Shown: piece after piece, positions 26,390 through 35,379 of the stretch
How the letters are laid out: the number at the start of each line of letters is the position of its first letter
Position numbering within the stretch: the stretch's first letter is position 1
DNA from: Aureliella helgolandensis
Lineage (GTDB): Bacteria > Planctomycetota > Planctomycetia > Pirellulales > Pirellulaceae
Direction: 5' to 3'
NCBI RefSeq assembly: GCF_007752135.1
Contig: NZ_CP036298.1
Location: 8,300,501-8,364,500, forward strand
DNA: 64,000 nt
Made by a program: the position numbers and the translations under genes
The notes under the pieces: model-generated
Told to the model about the DNA's origin: nothing
What the model saw: only the letters and a program-made list of their open reading frames with translations
The model's database searches: none

Positions 26390-27505
26390 ATGTCAAAACA
26401 ATCCCCCCCCAAGGCCAAAGTGTACCATCTCAGCTCTAATCATACTGGGCTGACGCTCGCTGGAGCCCTCAAAGAGCTCTCGGGCGAAGGGGCTTCGTGG
26501 AACCAGGTCAAAAAGCTGATCAGCCGCCGCTGTGTCCAGGTCAACGGGAACCTCTGCTTGGATGAAGCCCGGAGAGTCTCGGAGAAAGACATTGTCAAAG
26601 TCTTCGAGCAACCCCAGGCCAAGCCGGTGGAACCCAAGGATGTCAAAATTGCCTACATCGACGAACACTTAATCGTGGTCGAAAAACCTGCGGGCGTTAC
26701 CAGTGTGCGGCATGTCGCTGAAAAAACCATTTCGACGCGCCGACGCCAACTGCAGCCGACGATGGAAGAGCTGTTACCGCCGATCCTGGCCAAGCTCCAA
26801 CACTTGAGATGGCCTCCGCTTCCGCCCAAGGGGATGAATCGCGGGCGGTTCGAAACCAACGTCAAACGCCGCAAGAACCAAAAAACGCAGCCGATTCAGA
26901 ATTCGAAGAAGCTCCCACCTGAACTCCAGGTCATTCCCGTGCATCGACTCGACCGAGACACGAGTGGACTGATGCTGTTTGCGCGACATCGCGACGCCGA
27001 GCAAAAATTGGTGAGCATGTTTCGTCGCCATACCATTCAGCGCGAGTACTTGGCAGTGTGCCGAGGGCAGGTGCAACCTCAAACCATCACGTCACTGCTC
27101 GCCCGCGATCGAGGCGATGGTGTGCGCGGTTCCGTTGCGGAAGATGCCAGTGACGAGGAAAAGCGGGGAGCCCTGAAAGCGGTGACGCACATCGTCTCGG
27201 CAGATCACTTTGGAAGTAGCGATTCCCATCCCGGGTATTCGTTCATTCGCTGCCAGCTTGAGACGGGGCGCACCCATCAAATCCGCATCCACCTCTCCGA
27301 AGCCGGACACCCACTATGCGGTGACAAGATCTACCACCGCCAAGCAGATGGAACGACCATCAAAGACTCCAGTGGCGCCCCGCGACAAACGTTGCATTCC
27401 GATCACTTAGAATTCACGCACCCCATCACCGGTCTGCACCTACGTTTTGATATGGCCACACCACTAGAATTGACCCGTTGGCTCAAACGACTGCGCGGTG
27501 AATAG
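26390..27505 (+). CDS. RluA-family pseudouridine synthase with S4 domain
   Basis: This 371-residue enzyme isomerises uridine to pseudouridine in rRNA or tRNA. An N-terminal S4-like RNA-binding domain covers about residues 15-75 (LSGEGASWNQVKKLISRRCV). The catalytic domain shows VIPVHRLDRDTSGLMLFAR with the catalytic aspartate near residue 190, LETGRTHQIRIHLSEAGHPL, and a closing HPITGLHLRFD motif. A basic insert of about 60 residues lies between the S4 and catalytic parts. ATG 26390 is chosen because the open frame upstream gives non-family residues. Its last bases overlap the SMUG1 gene start, so the two are coupled. The exact RNA target cannot be inferred. Confidence 0.93.
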   Translation: MSKQSPPKAKVYHLSSNHTGLTLAGALKELSGEGASWNQVKKLISRRCVQVNGNLCLDEARRVSEKDIVKVFEQPQAKPVEPKDVKIAYIDEHLIVVEKPAGVTSVRHVAEKTISTRRRQLQPTMEELLPPILAKLQHLRWPPLPPKGMNRGRFETNVKRRKNQKTQPIQNSKKLPPELQVIPVHRLDRDTSGLMLFARHRDAEQKLVSMFRRHTIQREYLAVCRGQVQPQTITSLLARDRGDGVRGSVAEDASDEEKRGALKAVTHIVSADHFGSSDSHPGYSFIRCQLETGRTHQIRIHLSEAGHPLCGDKIYHRQADGTTIKDSSGAPRQTLHSDHLEFTHPITGLHLRFDMATPLELTRWLKRLRGE

Positions 27506-28289
27506 AGAACCGATGGCATCTCCCAAGAAACCGCTCACTGCCACCAATGCAACCGCCAAGCTGGCTGTCGCAGCAGCCAGAAAGCTCAACCGCGAAGTCG
27601 CGAAGCTCGATTTTCGCGAGGTCGTTCCCTGGGTCTACAACCCACTCGATTACGCCTGGCTTGCGCACGAGCAGTACCTCCTCAAGTATGCGCGGCCGAG
27701 CTGTCGCGTGCTGTTCTTAGGCATGAACCCGGGCCCGTGGGGAATGGCGCAGTCCGGCATCCCCTTTGGCGAAATCGCGATTGTCAAAGATTGGCTGAAG
27801 ATTGACGCAGTCATTAAGAAGCCGACGCCAGAGCATCCGAAACGCCCTGTCGAAGGGCTCGCGTGCGGGCGTAGCGAAGTCTCCGGTCGACGGCTGTGGG
27901 GGTTGTTCCGCGAACGGTTCCCCAACCCGGACGATTTTTTTGAAACCTATTTTGTGACGAATTACTGCCCCTTGGTCTTCATGGAAGAGTCGGCGCGAAA
28001 TGTAACGCCAGACAAACTGCCCGCGGAAAGTCGCGCCGCGCTGGAAAGGGTTTGCGACCAACACATCCTGCAGCTGGCTGAAGCCCTGGCACCCGAGTGG
28101 ATCGTTGGCGTGGGCGCCTTTGCCGAGAAGTGTGCGCGTCGCGCCGTGGAAGCGTGGTCGCAGAATAAGCCGCGCAGCCAACCACCCCAGGTGGGGCGAG
28201 TCCTGCACCCCAGCCCTGCCTCCCCAGCCGCCAATCGCGACTGGGCTGGTACCGCGGCGGCACAATTGTCCGCAATGAATGTTTGGTAA
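27498..28289 (+). CDS. SMUG1-type uracil-DNA glycosylase
   Basis: This base-excision enzyme removes uracil and oxidised pyrimidines from DNA. The conserved active-site loop LGMNPGPWGMAQSGIPFG (around residue 75) is nearly identical in kind to the animal SMUG1 loop. ETYFVTNYCPL with the structural asparagine follows, and the C-terminal loop HPSPASPAANRDW inserts into DNA. At 263 residues it is close to human SMUG1 in length. The start is GTG 27498, eight bases before the RluA stop; ATG 27513 is an alternative. SMUG1 is found mainly in animals and scattered in a few bacteria, so this is a notable gene, placed with RNA-modification genes. Confidence 0.92.
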   Translation: MNREPMASPKKPLTATNATAKLAVAAARKLNREVAKLDFREVVPWVYNPLDYAWLAHEQYLLKYARPSCRVLFLGMNPGPWGMAQSGIPFGEIAIVKDWLKIDAVIKKPTPEHPKRPVEGLACGRSEVSGRRLWGLFRERFPNPDDFFETYFVTNYCPLVFMEESARNVTPDKLPAESRAALERVCDQHILQLAEALAPEWIVGVGAFAEKCARRAVEAWSQNKPRSQPPQVGRVLHPSPASPAANRDWAGTAAAQLSAMNVW

Positions 28290-28411
28290 ACACGATTCCG
28301 CCACCCGGCGATCAGGTCCATCCCCCCTGCCCGCCCGCTGGTCGGGGTCTGTCAGCGGATTCATCGGAAGCGGCGACACCCAACAATCCCAACCCCCTAC
28401 AAGGCCTATCG

Positions 28412-29521
28412 ATGAAACGCGTTGTGCTAGCCATGAGTGGTGGAGTCGACAGCTCTGCCGCAGCCCATCTCTTGCTCCAACAGGGATTTGACGTAGTCGG
28501 CGTCTTCATGCGGCACGGTGAGGAGTCGGTGGAAAGCTGCCAACTTCCCGACGGCACCCCGAACCCATTGCTACCGATTTTGCAGGGCCGCACCGACCAC
28601 AAACAGGGCTGTTGCAGTGCCACCGACGCCATGGATGCACGGCGGGTGGCAGACAAGCTCGGCATCCCCTTCTACGCATTGGATCTACAAGCCGATTTTT
28701 CGCGAATCGTCGACTACTTCGTGGACGAGTATACGCATGGGCGGACCCCCAATCCCTGCGTGCAATGCAACAACTGGATTAAGTTTGGGCGACTCTTCGA
28801 CTATGCAGACAGCGTCGATGCAGAATTTGTCGCCACCGGCCACTATGCACAGCTCGTCGAACGCGACGGGCAAACCGCCCTCATCCGGGGCGTGGATGAA
28901 GCCAAGGACCAATCGTATGTCTTAGCTGGCATTGACCGCAAGTTCCTACCTCGGATGCTACTGCCAGTGGGAAAGTTTGTGAAACCCGAAATCCGTGAAC
29001 TGGCTGGCATGGCAGGACTCAAAGTGGCCAACAAGCGAGATAGCCAAGAGATCTGCTTTGTGACCAGCGGCAAACATGGCGAATTTGTGCGATCGCGCTC
29101 GGGAGCGACCACGGCTGGCAACTTCGTGACTACAGACGGTCGCGTCGTCGGCCAACATCCGGGCATTGAGAATTTCACCATCGGCCAGCGCAAAGGGCTG
29201 GGGATCGCTCTAGGTGAACCGCACTTTGTACTCCACATCGACCCCGAAACCCATGCGGTCGTCTTAGGCTCCAAAGAAGAGTTGCAGCAGCCCAGCCTGA
29301 CTGCCACAGAGGCCAACTGGTTGATGGATCCTCCCAATCTCCCCTTCACGGGGTCGGCTCAGATCCGCTACAACAGCGGTGCTGTGCCAGCAACCATCAC
29401 CCCCCTGGCTGAGGACGGCTTCCGTGTCGACTTCTTAGAACCGGCCAGTGGCATTGCCCCGGGACAGTTGTGCGTGGTCTACCAACAGGATCGGGTCCTT
29501 GGTGGTGGCTGGATCGCCTAG
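28412..29521 (+). CDS. mnmA: tRNA 2-thiouridylase
   Basis: MnmA adds sulfur to U34 of the tRNAs for Lys, Glu and Gln, using ATP and a sulfur relay. The P-loop-like PP motif RVVLAMSGGVDSSAA is at residues 3-17; DVVGVFMRHGE follows. The catalytic cysteines sit in TPNPCVQCNNWIKF (near residue 115) and in the loop around SQEICFVTSGKH. The C-terminal beta domain ends with PGQLCVVYQ. The frame is open for 43 codons upstream, but the conserved start fixes ATG 28412. It lies 122 bases after the SMUG1 gene. The 369-residue length is typical. Confidence 0.97.
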   Translation: MKRVVLAMSGGVDSSAAAHLLLQQGFDVVGVFMRHGEESVESCQLPDGTPNPLLPILQGRTDHKQGCCSATDAMDARRVADKLGIPFYALDLQADFSRIVDYFVDEYTHGRTPNPCVQCNNWIKFGRLFDYADSVDAEFVATGHYAQLVERDGQTALIRGVDEAKDQSYVLAGIDRKFLPRMLLPVGKFVKPEIRELAGMAGLKVANKRDSQEICFVTSGKHGEFVRSRSGATTAGNFVTTDGRVVGQHPGIENFTIGQRKGLGIALGEPHFVLHIDPETHAVVLGSKEELQQPSLTATEANWLMDPPNLPFTGSAQIRYNSGAVPATITPLAEDGFRVDFLEPASGIAPGQLCVVYQQDRVLGGGWIA

Positions 29522-29681
29522 CCCTGCGCCTGCTCACGACTCCGCAGCGTTTGCCGAAGCGCCCCTGGAACAGGCCACCTACCCTTGATTGGAATGCACC
29601 TCACAACACGCTATACTCCATAGCGTTCCCACGTTCCGCACCCCGCGGAACACCGATTAGCCCTCCCCCGAGCGAAACACA

Positions 29682-30680
29682 ATGATTGCAACCCTATTTG
29701 CTCAAGTAAACATAAATCCCGCGATGATCGCGTGGTGGGTCGTGATCGGTCTTCTAGGCCTGGTTGCCCTGTTTGTAGCAGTTGCCTTTTTCGCCTTCGG
29801 CACCCAGTGGATTCAGGCTTTCGCCGCCAGTGCGAAAGTGTCGATGTTCAGCCTCGTTGGGATGTACTTCCGACAAGTCAAAGCTCCGATGATCGTGCAC
29901 GCCAAGATCATGGCAGCTCAAGCCGGTTTGGATATCACGTCGCGCAACGGTATTTTGACCCAACGACTAGAGGCTCACTACTTGGCCGGTGGCAACGTGA
30001 TGAACGTGATCCAAGCCATTATCGCGGCACAACGCGCCGGCATTGATCTCGATTTTGACCGCGCGGCGGCGATTGACTTGGCCGGCCGTGACGTCCAGGA
30101 TGCCGTGCGAACCAGCGTACATCCCAAAGTCATCGACTGCCCAGACCCACGACGTAGCGGCAAGGCAACTCTCAGTGCGATTGCCAAGGATGGAGTGGAG
30201 TTGCGAGTTCGGACGCGAGTTACGGTGCGAACCAATCTTGAGCAATTGATCGGGGGAGCCACGGAGGAAACGATTATCGCGCGCGTCGGTGAGAGCATCA
30301 TCAGCTCAATTGGCTCTAGCGAATCACACCAGACGGTGCTTGAGAATCCCGACATGATTTCCCGCACGGTTCTTCGCCGAGGTCTCGACGCTCAAACCGC
30401 TTTTCAAATCGTTTCGATCGACATTGCAGACATCGATGTCGGCGACAACATCGGAGCTCGGTTACGTGCCGATCAGGCCGAGGCTGACGTCCGCGTCGCG
30501 CGGGCCCTGGCGGAATCGCGACGCGCTGAAGCCATCGCGACGGAACAAGAAAATCGAGCTAGCGTGAGCTCCAACCGGGCTGCACTAGTGCTGGCCGAAG
30601 CGGAAGTGCCACGCGCTATGGCACTCGCCTTCCGAAAAGGAAACCTGGGCCTCATCAACAATGGCAAGCACGGCGAGTAG
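29682..30680 (+). CDS. floA: Flotillin-like protein FloA
   Basis: FloA (UPF0365) forms membrane scaffolds that organise bacterial functional microdomains. The 332-residue protein has a hydrophobic N-terminal hairpin ([20 protein letters not shown]), then the family block [20 protein letters not shown] and [21 protein letters not shown] prohibitin-like core has [19 protein letters not shown], followed by an alanine- and glutamate-rich coiled-coil region ([20 protein letters not shown]). The C-terminus is short, as in many FloA proteins. In many bacteria it pairs with an NfeD-like gene; none is visible here, as the neighbour is an alpha/beta hydrolase 67 bases on. Confidence 0.95.
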   Translation: MIATLFAQVNINPAMIAWWVVIGLLGLVALFVAVAFFAFGTQWIQAFAASAKVSMFSLVGMYFRQVKAPMIVHAKIMAAQAGLDITSRNGILTQRLEAHYLAGGNVMNVIQAIIAAQRAGIDLDFDRAAAIDLAGRDVQDAVRTSVHPKVIDCPDPRRSGKATLSAIAKDGVELRVRTRVTVRTNLEQLIGGATEETIIARVGESIISSIGSSESHQTVLENPDMISRTVLRRGLDAQTAFQIVSIDIADIDVGDNIGARLRADQAEADVRVARALAESRRAEAIATEQENRASVSSNRAALVLAEAEVPRAMALAFRKGNLGLINNGKHGE

Positions 30681-30719
30681 GCGACGCCTCCCACCGGTCG
30701 CGCCGCAGCCTGAGCCCAT

Positions 30720-30757
30720 GTGAGTAGACTTGTTCCGTGAGTAGACCTTGAGTAGAC
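30720..30757 (+). repeat. Triplicated start-region repeat TGAGTAGAC before the hydrolase gene
   Basis: The nonamer TGAGTAGAC occurs at 30721-30729, 30738-30746 and 30749-30757. Each is preceded by G or T and so makes a possible start codon. GTG 30720 opens a six-codon frame stopping at TGA 30738-30740; GTG 30737 opens a four-codon frame stopping at TGA 30749-30751; TTG 30748 opens the hydrolase. Each stop overlaps the next start by four bases. Confidence 0.7.
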
Positions 30758-31542
30758 GCAGCGAAAGAGTAGCATTCCCTGGTGGCAATGGTCATGAGCT
30801 GGCAGGCATTCTCGACCTGCCCGACTCGCTGCCACTCGGCACGGCCCTATTTACCCATTGCTTCACCTGCAACAAGGACTTGAAGGCAATCGTACGGATC
30901 AGTCGTGGATTGGCCGAAGCGGGCTATCTGGTGTTGCGTTACGATTTGACGGGACTGGGGCAAAGCCAGGGTGACTTCGCACAAACCAGTTTTTCGACCA
31001 ACCGCGCCGATTTGCTGGCTGCTGTCTCATTTCTTGCGACGAACTACACCTCCCCCGATTTTCTAATCGGTCACAGCTTCGGCGCTGCCTGCAGCCTCTC
31101 CCTGGCCCAACAGATCGATTCGGTGCGCGGTGTCGTGTCCGTGGCGGCCCCCAGTGAAACCCATCATCTAGCCGACCTGCTGCAGAAGATGGATCCGAGT
31201 ATCTCGCCCACATCTCCAGGAAGCGTATCGATCGGCGGACGCGAGTTTACCATCCCACAATCGATGCTCGATGACTTCCGCCAGTATGACCTCTCCGCTG
31301 CGCTGCACGAGCTGACCAAACCCACACTCTTGTTTCATAGTCCGGTTGATGAAACACTCGCGTTTGCACACGTGGAGCGCATCTATGAACTACTCGTACG
31401 GCGAGATGCAAACACACTTCCACCTGCTCCAACCAGTCTCATCTGCCTTGATGGAGCTGACCATTTGCTCACGCGTTTCCCCCACGACATTCCCTTCGTG
31501 ATTGCCACCATGGCCGCCTGGTTTAACCGGCAAATCGCCTAG
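30748..31542 (+). CDS. Alpha/beta hydrolase
   Basis: This 264-residue alpha/beta hydrolase fold protein has the nucleophile elbow GHSFGAACSL (serine near residue 112), an oxyanion-loop element FTHCFTCNKDLKA, and the catalytic aspartate and histidine in LFHSPVDETL and CLDGADHLLTR. The closest type I know is the hydrolase half of alpha/beta hydrolase-OsmC fusion proteins; the OsmC half is missing here. No signal peptide is present, so it is cytoplasmic. The start is TTG 30748, in the last of three repeated start-like motifs. The substrate is unknown. Confidence 0.85.
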   Translation: MSRRSERVAFPGGNGHELAGILDLPDSLPLGTALFTHCFTCNKDLKAIVRISRGLAEAGYLVLRYDLTGLGQSQGDFAQTSFSTNRADLLAAVSFLATNYTSPDFLIGHSFGAACSLSLAQQIDSVRGVVSVAAPSETHHLADLLQKMDPSISPTSPGSVSIGGREFTIPQSMLDDFRQYDLSAALHELTKPTLLFHSPVDETLAFAHVERIYELLVRRDANTLPPAPTSLICLDGADHLLTRFPHDIPFVIATMAAWFNRQIA

Positions 31543-31656
31543 ATGAACATTCGCAACTGATGCATCGAGCGATCACCTTGCATCTGGTGACTGAGGCTCC
31601 CTATTTGGTCGAGCTGTTCGATGCTATGGCAAAGTTTCTGCTGGCTCGCCATGGAG

Positions 31657-34600
31657 CTAAGCAACGGGACTCCGCACTTCCTCGGAACGAAAGCCGAGAT
31701 TGCCATAGCGGTGGTAATCATGACAAACACTTTGCTCGCGCACATACCACAACAATTCAATGCGTCCAAACGGACAAACGGGTTCTGCGGCCACAAAGAT
31801 GAAATACTTGTCTGCCGCTTGGCGAACTGCGGGAGGCACGCGTTCGGATCCTGCGTACCTCACACGATCGACCTGCCCCTGCGCAATGGCTTCGATCAAC
31901 GCTTCATCGGATTCTTCAATGAATTCCATGTCTCCGGCCCATACACGGGTCAAAACCTCAAGTCCTTCGACAACTTGGGACTGAACCCCTGCGGCATGGC
32001 TAATCGCCGCGCGTCCCCCGGCAGCCACTACGGCGACAGCCCGCAGGTAAATTTCTAAAACACTATCCTCGGGCATCACTCGGATTCGAACATGTGTCAT
32101 GGGTTGATAGCGCCGCAGGTTGTCTTGCCCCACCAACCGCAAGGTATCGTGGGAGCGCCGAATCTCAGAGACTGCAAAACTGTCGTAGTCGAGGATCGCG
32201 TCATGCAACTGCTGCCACTGCGAGTCCTTCAACTGCTGACGCAATTTCTTGGCAGTCGGGCTGCGCAGCGTTTGCAACTGCTGCCACATGGCAGACAAAG
32301 GTTCTAACTCCGGGGCCAATTCCGCGAGGGGCGTCTGTTCCGGCGCAGAGGGAGTGAGGCACTCAGCATCCGATTCCTCAAGCTTCGCAAAATGCATTAA
32401 CGGAATGACATAGTTGGGACCGCCCGCTTTGATACCGGGTCCAAAGGCGCTCTTCCCCATTCCACCAAAGGGCTGCCTCAATACGATAGCACCAGTCGTA
32501 GGACGATTGATGTAGAGGTTCCCGGCTTGCAAGCGTGACAACCACACCTCTTGTTCACGGTCATCGAGACTCTCCAATCCACTCGTTAGACCGTACCCGG
32601 TCTGGTGCACTAAATTGATCGCTTCGTTCAAATCCCGGTACGACATCACCCCCAGGACGGGCCCGAACAACTCATTGCAATGCGTAAACCCACCTGGTTG
32701 AACACCCCATTTAACTCCTGGGGAATAGAGACAGGGGTTATCGTCAAGATCGCGTGGCATGACGGCCCACGACTCGCCTGGCTCGAGCTCTTTCAAACCG
32801 CGTGCCAAATCATCGATGGGAGGTCGAATGAGCGGCCCCATTTTCGTCTTCAAATTCCAGGCCGATCCGACCGGCATACTTTCTACCGCATCGACCAGTG
32901 CTTCGCGGAACCGCTTGTCGTGGTAGACCTCGGCCTCTAGGAGCAGCAGGCTGGTCGCGCTACATTTTTGCCCGGCGTGCGAGAAGGCGGAATGCAGAAC
33001 ATTCTTGATTACCAAGTCGCGGTCGCTGAGGCTGGAAACGATCGTCGCATTTTTTCCGCCAGTTTCGGCGAGCAAGTGCAAGTCGGGACGCGCGGCGAGA
33101 ATACGTTGGGCCGTTTCAGTACCGCCGGTAAGAATTGCATACTGGATGGCTGGATCGCTCAGCAAATACTTCCCGGCATGGGAGCCGGAGCAAGCCACAA
33201 ACTGCAAGACATCGCGCGGCACGCCAGCCGCCCAAAAGCACTCGCACAGCACGCGGGCTGACAGAACCGTATCGGAGGCAGGCTTCAAGATCACGGTATT
33301 GCCGGCTGCCAGTGCGGCTGCAATTCCACCACAGGGGATGGCGATCGGAAAATTCCAAGGACTGATGACAACCACGGGGCCCACGGGCCGCGCCCCCCAG
33401 CGTGGCTTAGCGAACAACGCCTGGGCCGTTTGAGCGTAGAACTCGACGAAATCGATCGCTTCCGAGATTTCTGGATCGCTTTCCTGCAGGGTCTTACCGG
33501 AGTCAGCCATGGCCGCCCCGGCCAAGTCGGCGCGACGCACGCGAACTTCCTGCGCCACTTTGCGCAATAGTGCGTAGCGCGAAGCAACGTCCATTGCCCC
33601 CCAGCCGTGTGAATCTCGCTGGGCGCAGGCGATAGACTGTGCGATCTGCTCAGGGCTAGCCTGCCGATACCGGGCCACCACAACCCCGGGACGAGAGGGA
33701 TCCATTGTCTGAGCTTCTGAGCCTTCCCCCGGCACATCTCGACCGGCGATGGTCAAAGGAATCTCGGTGGCCTGAAGATCGCAACGCGGCTGCCAAGAAT
33801 CGACGACCGACTTGGCCCAAGCCGCATTCTGCCGCAGGCCAAAATCGGTATCGGGTTCGTTGACGAATTGCTGCCAGGAGCTTGAGGGGGCAGGTTGTTG
33901 TGGAGGCAGGTTGCGATCTTGCGTCCGGCGCGGGCTGCTAGCGGCGCTCTCCAACCGCTCCATGGAATCGAGAAAAATCTGCTCCATCTTGCGCCAATCG
34001 GGGCTGTCCACTTCAATTTTGAAGGCGTGCCTCAAAAAATTGTCGGGCCCCGTATTCTCATCCATTCTCCGCACAAGGTAGCCAATCGCATAGATAAAAT
34101 CATCCTTCCTACAGGCTGGTGCGTAGAGCAAGAGATTGTCGATCAATTCGTGCAACGCCCGGCGTTGGTGGTTCGCCATGCCCTCCAGCATCTCAAACTG
34201 CAATTCATCGAGCACACCATACTTGGAGGCGAGAACGATCGAGAAGGCGACTTCGAACAGGTTGTGGCTGGCAATTCCCAATTTGACGGCGGCTAGATTC
34301 TCTGGTTGCAAGCCGTAGGCCACCATGCGTTTGAAGTTGGCGTCGGTATCGCGTTTTTCATGGTAGGGAGCTTGAGGCCAACCGCGTTGGCTCGCCTCAA
34401 CCTTTTCCATTTCCATATTCGCACCTTTGACGAGACGGATCGTCACGGGCGCCGCTCCAGTAGCGACACGTCGCTTAGCCCATTCGGTAATCTCTTGCTG
34501 CACTTGAAAACTATCGGGCACGTAAGCTTGCAGGGCGATACCGGCGCGCACCTGCTCGAATCCGGGCCGATCCAAGGTCATCATGAAGATGGAAGAGGTT

Positions 34601-35379
34601 AATTGCAGATCGCGATACTCCTCCATATCAAGGTACACAAACTTCGTGACATGCGTCCCATCTTGGCGTTGAAATCGATTGCGTTGGGCCGCTCGATAGA
34701 GCAGTTCTAAGCGATTGGCCACCGTCCGCATGGACTCGGCGCGGGCCAGGGTCGATATTTGGGAATAGAGGGTTGAAATTTTGACGGAGACCACTTCCAC
34801 TTCGGGCATTTGCAGAGCGGACAAATACGATTCGAGTCGCAGTTGTGCCTCCTCTTCGCCAAGCATGGCCTCGCCCAGGAGATTGAGATTCATTCGCACC
34901 CCTTCTGCCCGTCGCGCCTGCAGGTGGACGCGCAACATTTCGGGTTCAGCGGGGAGAATAACGTTGGCGGTTTCCTGTCGCATTTTCTCCTTAACCAGCG
35001 GAACCGAGACTCCCGGAAGATAACCACCGAAAGACTGAAAGCCACGCAGCATGGTGCGATCCACAGGGCTGAAAAAACGCGGAATCCCCTGCACGTCGAG
35101 AATATGCACCAACTGATCTGCCGCTCGCGCAGCCCGCTGGCTGCGAAACGCTTGATCGGTCATCTGAGTGAGGATCGCCTTGTCGCGAGGGTGCTGGACC
35201 ATCCGATCCAGCTCCGCTTGTTGCCGCCTCTCTGCAGGGGTTTGCAATTGCTTTGCTCGAGTCTGCAACTGCCGAGCGAGGCGGACAGCGACTGTCGCGA
35301 CACTCTTCAAATCGGACGTATCACAACTTTGCAAATCGTTTGCAAGAAATTGATAATCCACTTTAGAACTCGTCTGCAT
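31657..35379 (-). CDS. putA: Bifunctional proline dehydrogenase / glutamate-semialdehyde dehydrogenase
   Basis: PutA oxidises proline to glutamate in two steps with FAD and NAD. In the 1240 residues the proline dehydrogenase barrel lies at about 90-480 (RLVKGANMEMEKVEA, IASHNLFEVAFSIVLA, QFEMLEGMANHQRRAL). The aldehyde dehydrogenase domain lies at about 540-1010 (VVISPWNFPIAIPCGGIAAA, LLAETGGKNATIV, and SHAGQKCSATSLLL with the catalytic cysteine). The last 200 residues are the family's C-terminal domain, with a closing VREQSVCHDYHRYGNLG block. No ribbon-helix-helix DNA-binding domain is present at the N-terminus, so it is not the repressor type. It starts inside the PP2C gene's end, sharing 17 bases, so the pair is co-translated. 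Confidence 0.95.
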   Translation of the reverse strand: MQTSSKVDYQFLANDLQSCDTSDLKSVATVAVRLARQLQTRAKQLQTPAERRQQAELDRMVQHPRDKAILTQMTDQAFRSQRAARAADQLVHILDVQGIPRFFSPVDRTMLRGFQSFGGYLPGVSVPLVKEKMRQETANVILPAEPEMLRVHLQARRAEGVRMNLNLLGEAMLGEEEAQLRLESYLSALQMPEVEVVSVKISTLYSQISTLARAESMRTVANRLELLYRAAQRNRFQRQDGTHVTKFVYLDMEEYRDLQLTSSIFMMTLDRPGFEQVRAGIALQAYVPDSFQVQQEITEWAKRRVATGAAPVTIRLVKGANMEMEKVEASQRGWPQAPYHEKRDTDANFKRMVAYGLQPENLAAVKLGIASHNLFEVAFSIVLASKYGVLDELQFEMLEGMANHQRRALHELIDNLLLYAPACRKDDFIYAIGYLVRRMDENTGPDNFLRHAFKIEVDSPDWRKMEQIFLDSMERLESAASSPRRTQDRNLPPQQPAPSSSWQQFVNEPDTDFGLRQNAAWAKSVVDSWQPRCDLQATEIPLTIAGRDVPGEGSEAQTMDPSRPGVVVARYRQASPEQIAQSIACAQRDSHGWGAMDVASRYALLRKVAQEVRVRRADLAGAAMADSGKTLQESDPEISEAIDFVEFYAQTAQALFAKPRWGARPVGPVVVISPWNFPIAIPCGGIAAALAAGNTVILKPASDTVLSARVLCECFWAAGVPRDVLQFVACSGSHAGKYLLSDPAIQYAILTGGTETAQRILAARPDLHLLAETGGKNATIVSSLSDRDLVIKNVLHSAFSHAGQKCSATSLLLLEAEVYHDKRFREALVDAVESMPVGSAWNLKTKMGPLIRPPIDDLARGLKELEPGESWAVMPRDLDDNPCLYSPGVKWGVQPGGFTHCNELFGPVLGVMSYRDLNEAINLVHQTGYGLTSGLESLDDREQEVWLSRLQAGNLYINRPTTGAIVLRQPFGGMGKSAFGPGIKAGGPNYVIPLMHFAKLEESDAECLTPSAPEQTPLAELAPELEPLSAMWQQLQTLRSPTAKKLRQQLKDSQWQQLHDAILDYDSFAVSEIRRSHDTLRLVGQDNLRRYQPMTHVRIRVMPEDSVLEIYLRAVAVVAAGGRAAISHAAGVQSQVVEGLEVLTRVWAGDMEFIEESDEALIEAIAQGQVDRVRYAGSERVPPAVRQAADKYFIFVAAEPVCPFGRIELLWYVREQSVCHDYHRYGNLGFRSEEVRSPVA

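Noticed and set aside
29585-29617. TTGATT and TATACT before floA as a promoter.
   Set aside because: The spacing is 21 bases, too long for a standard sigma-70 type promoter.
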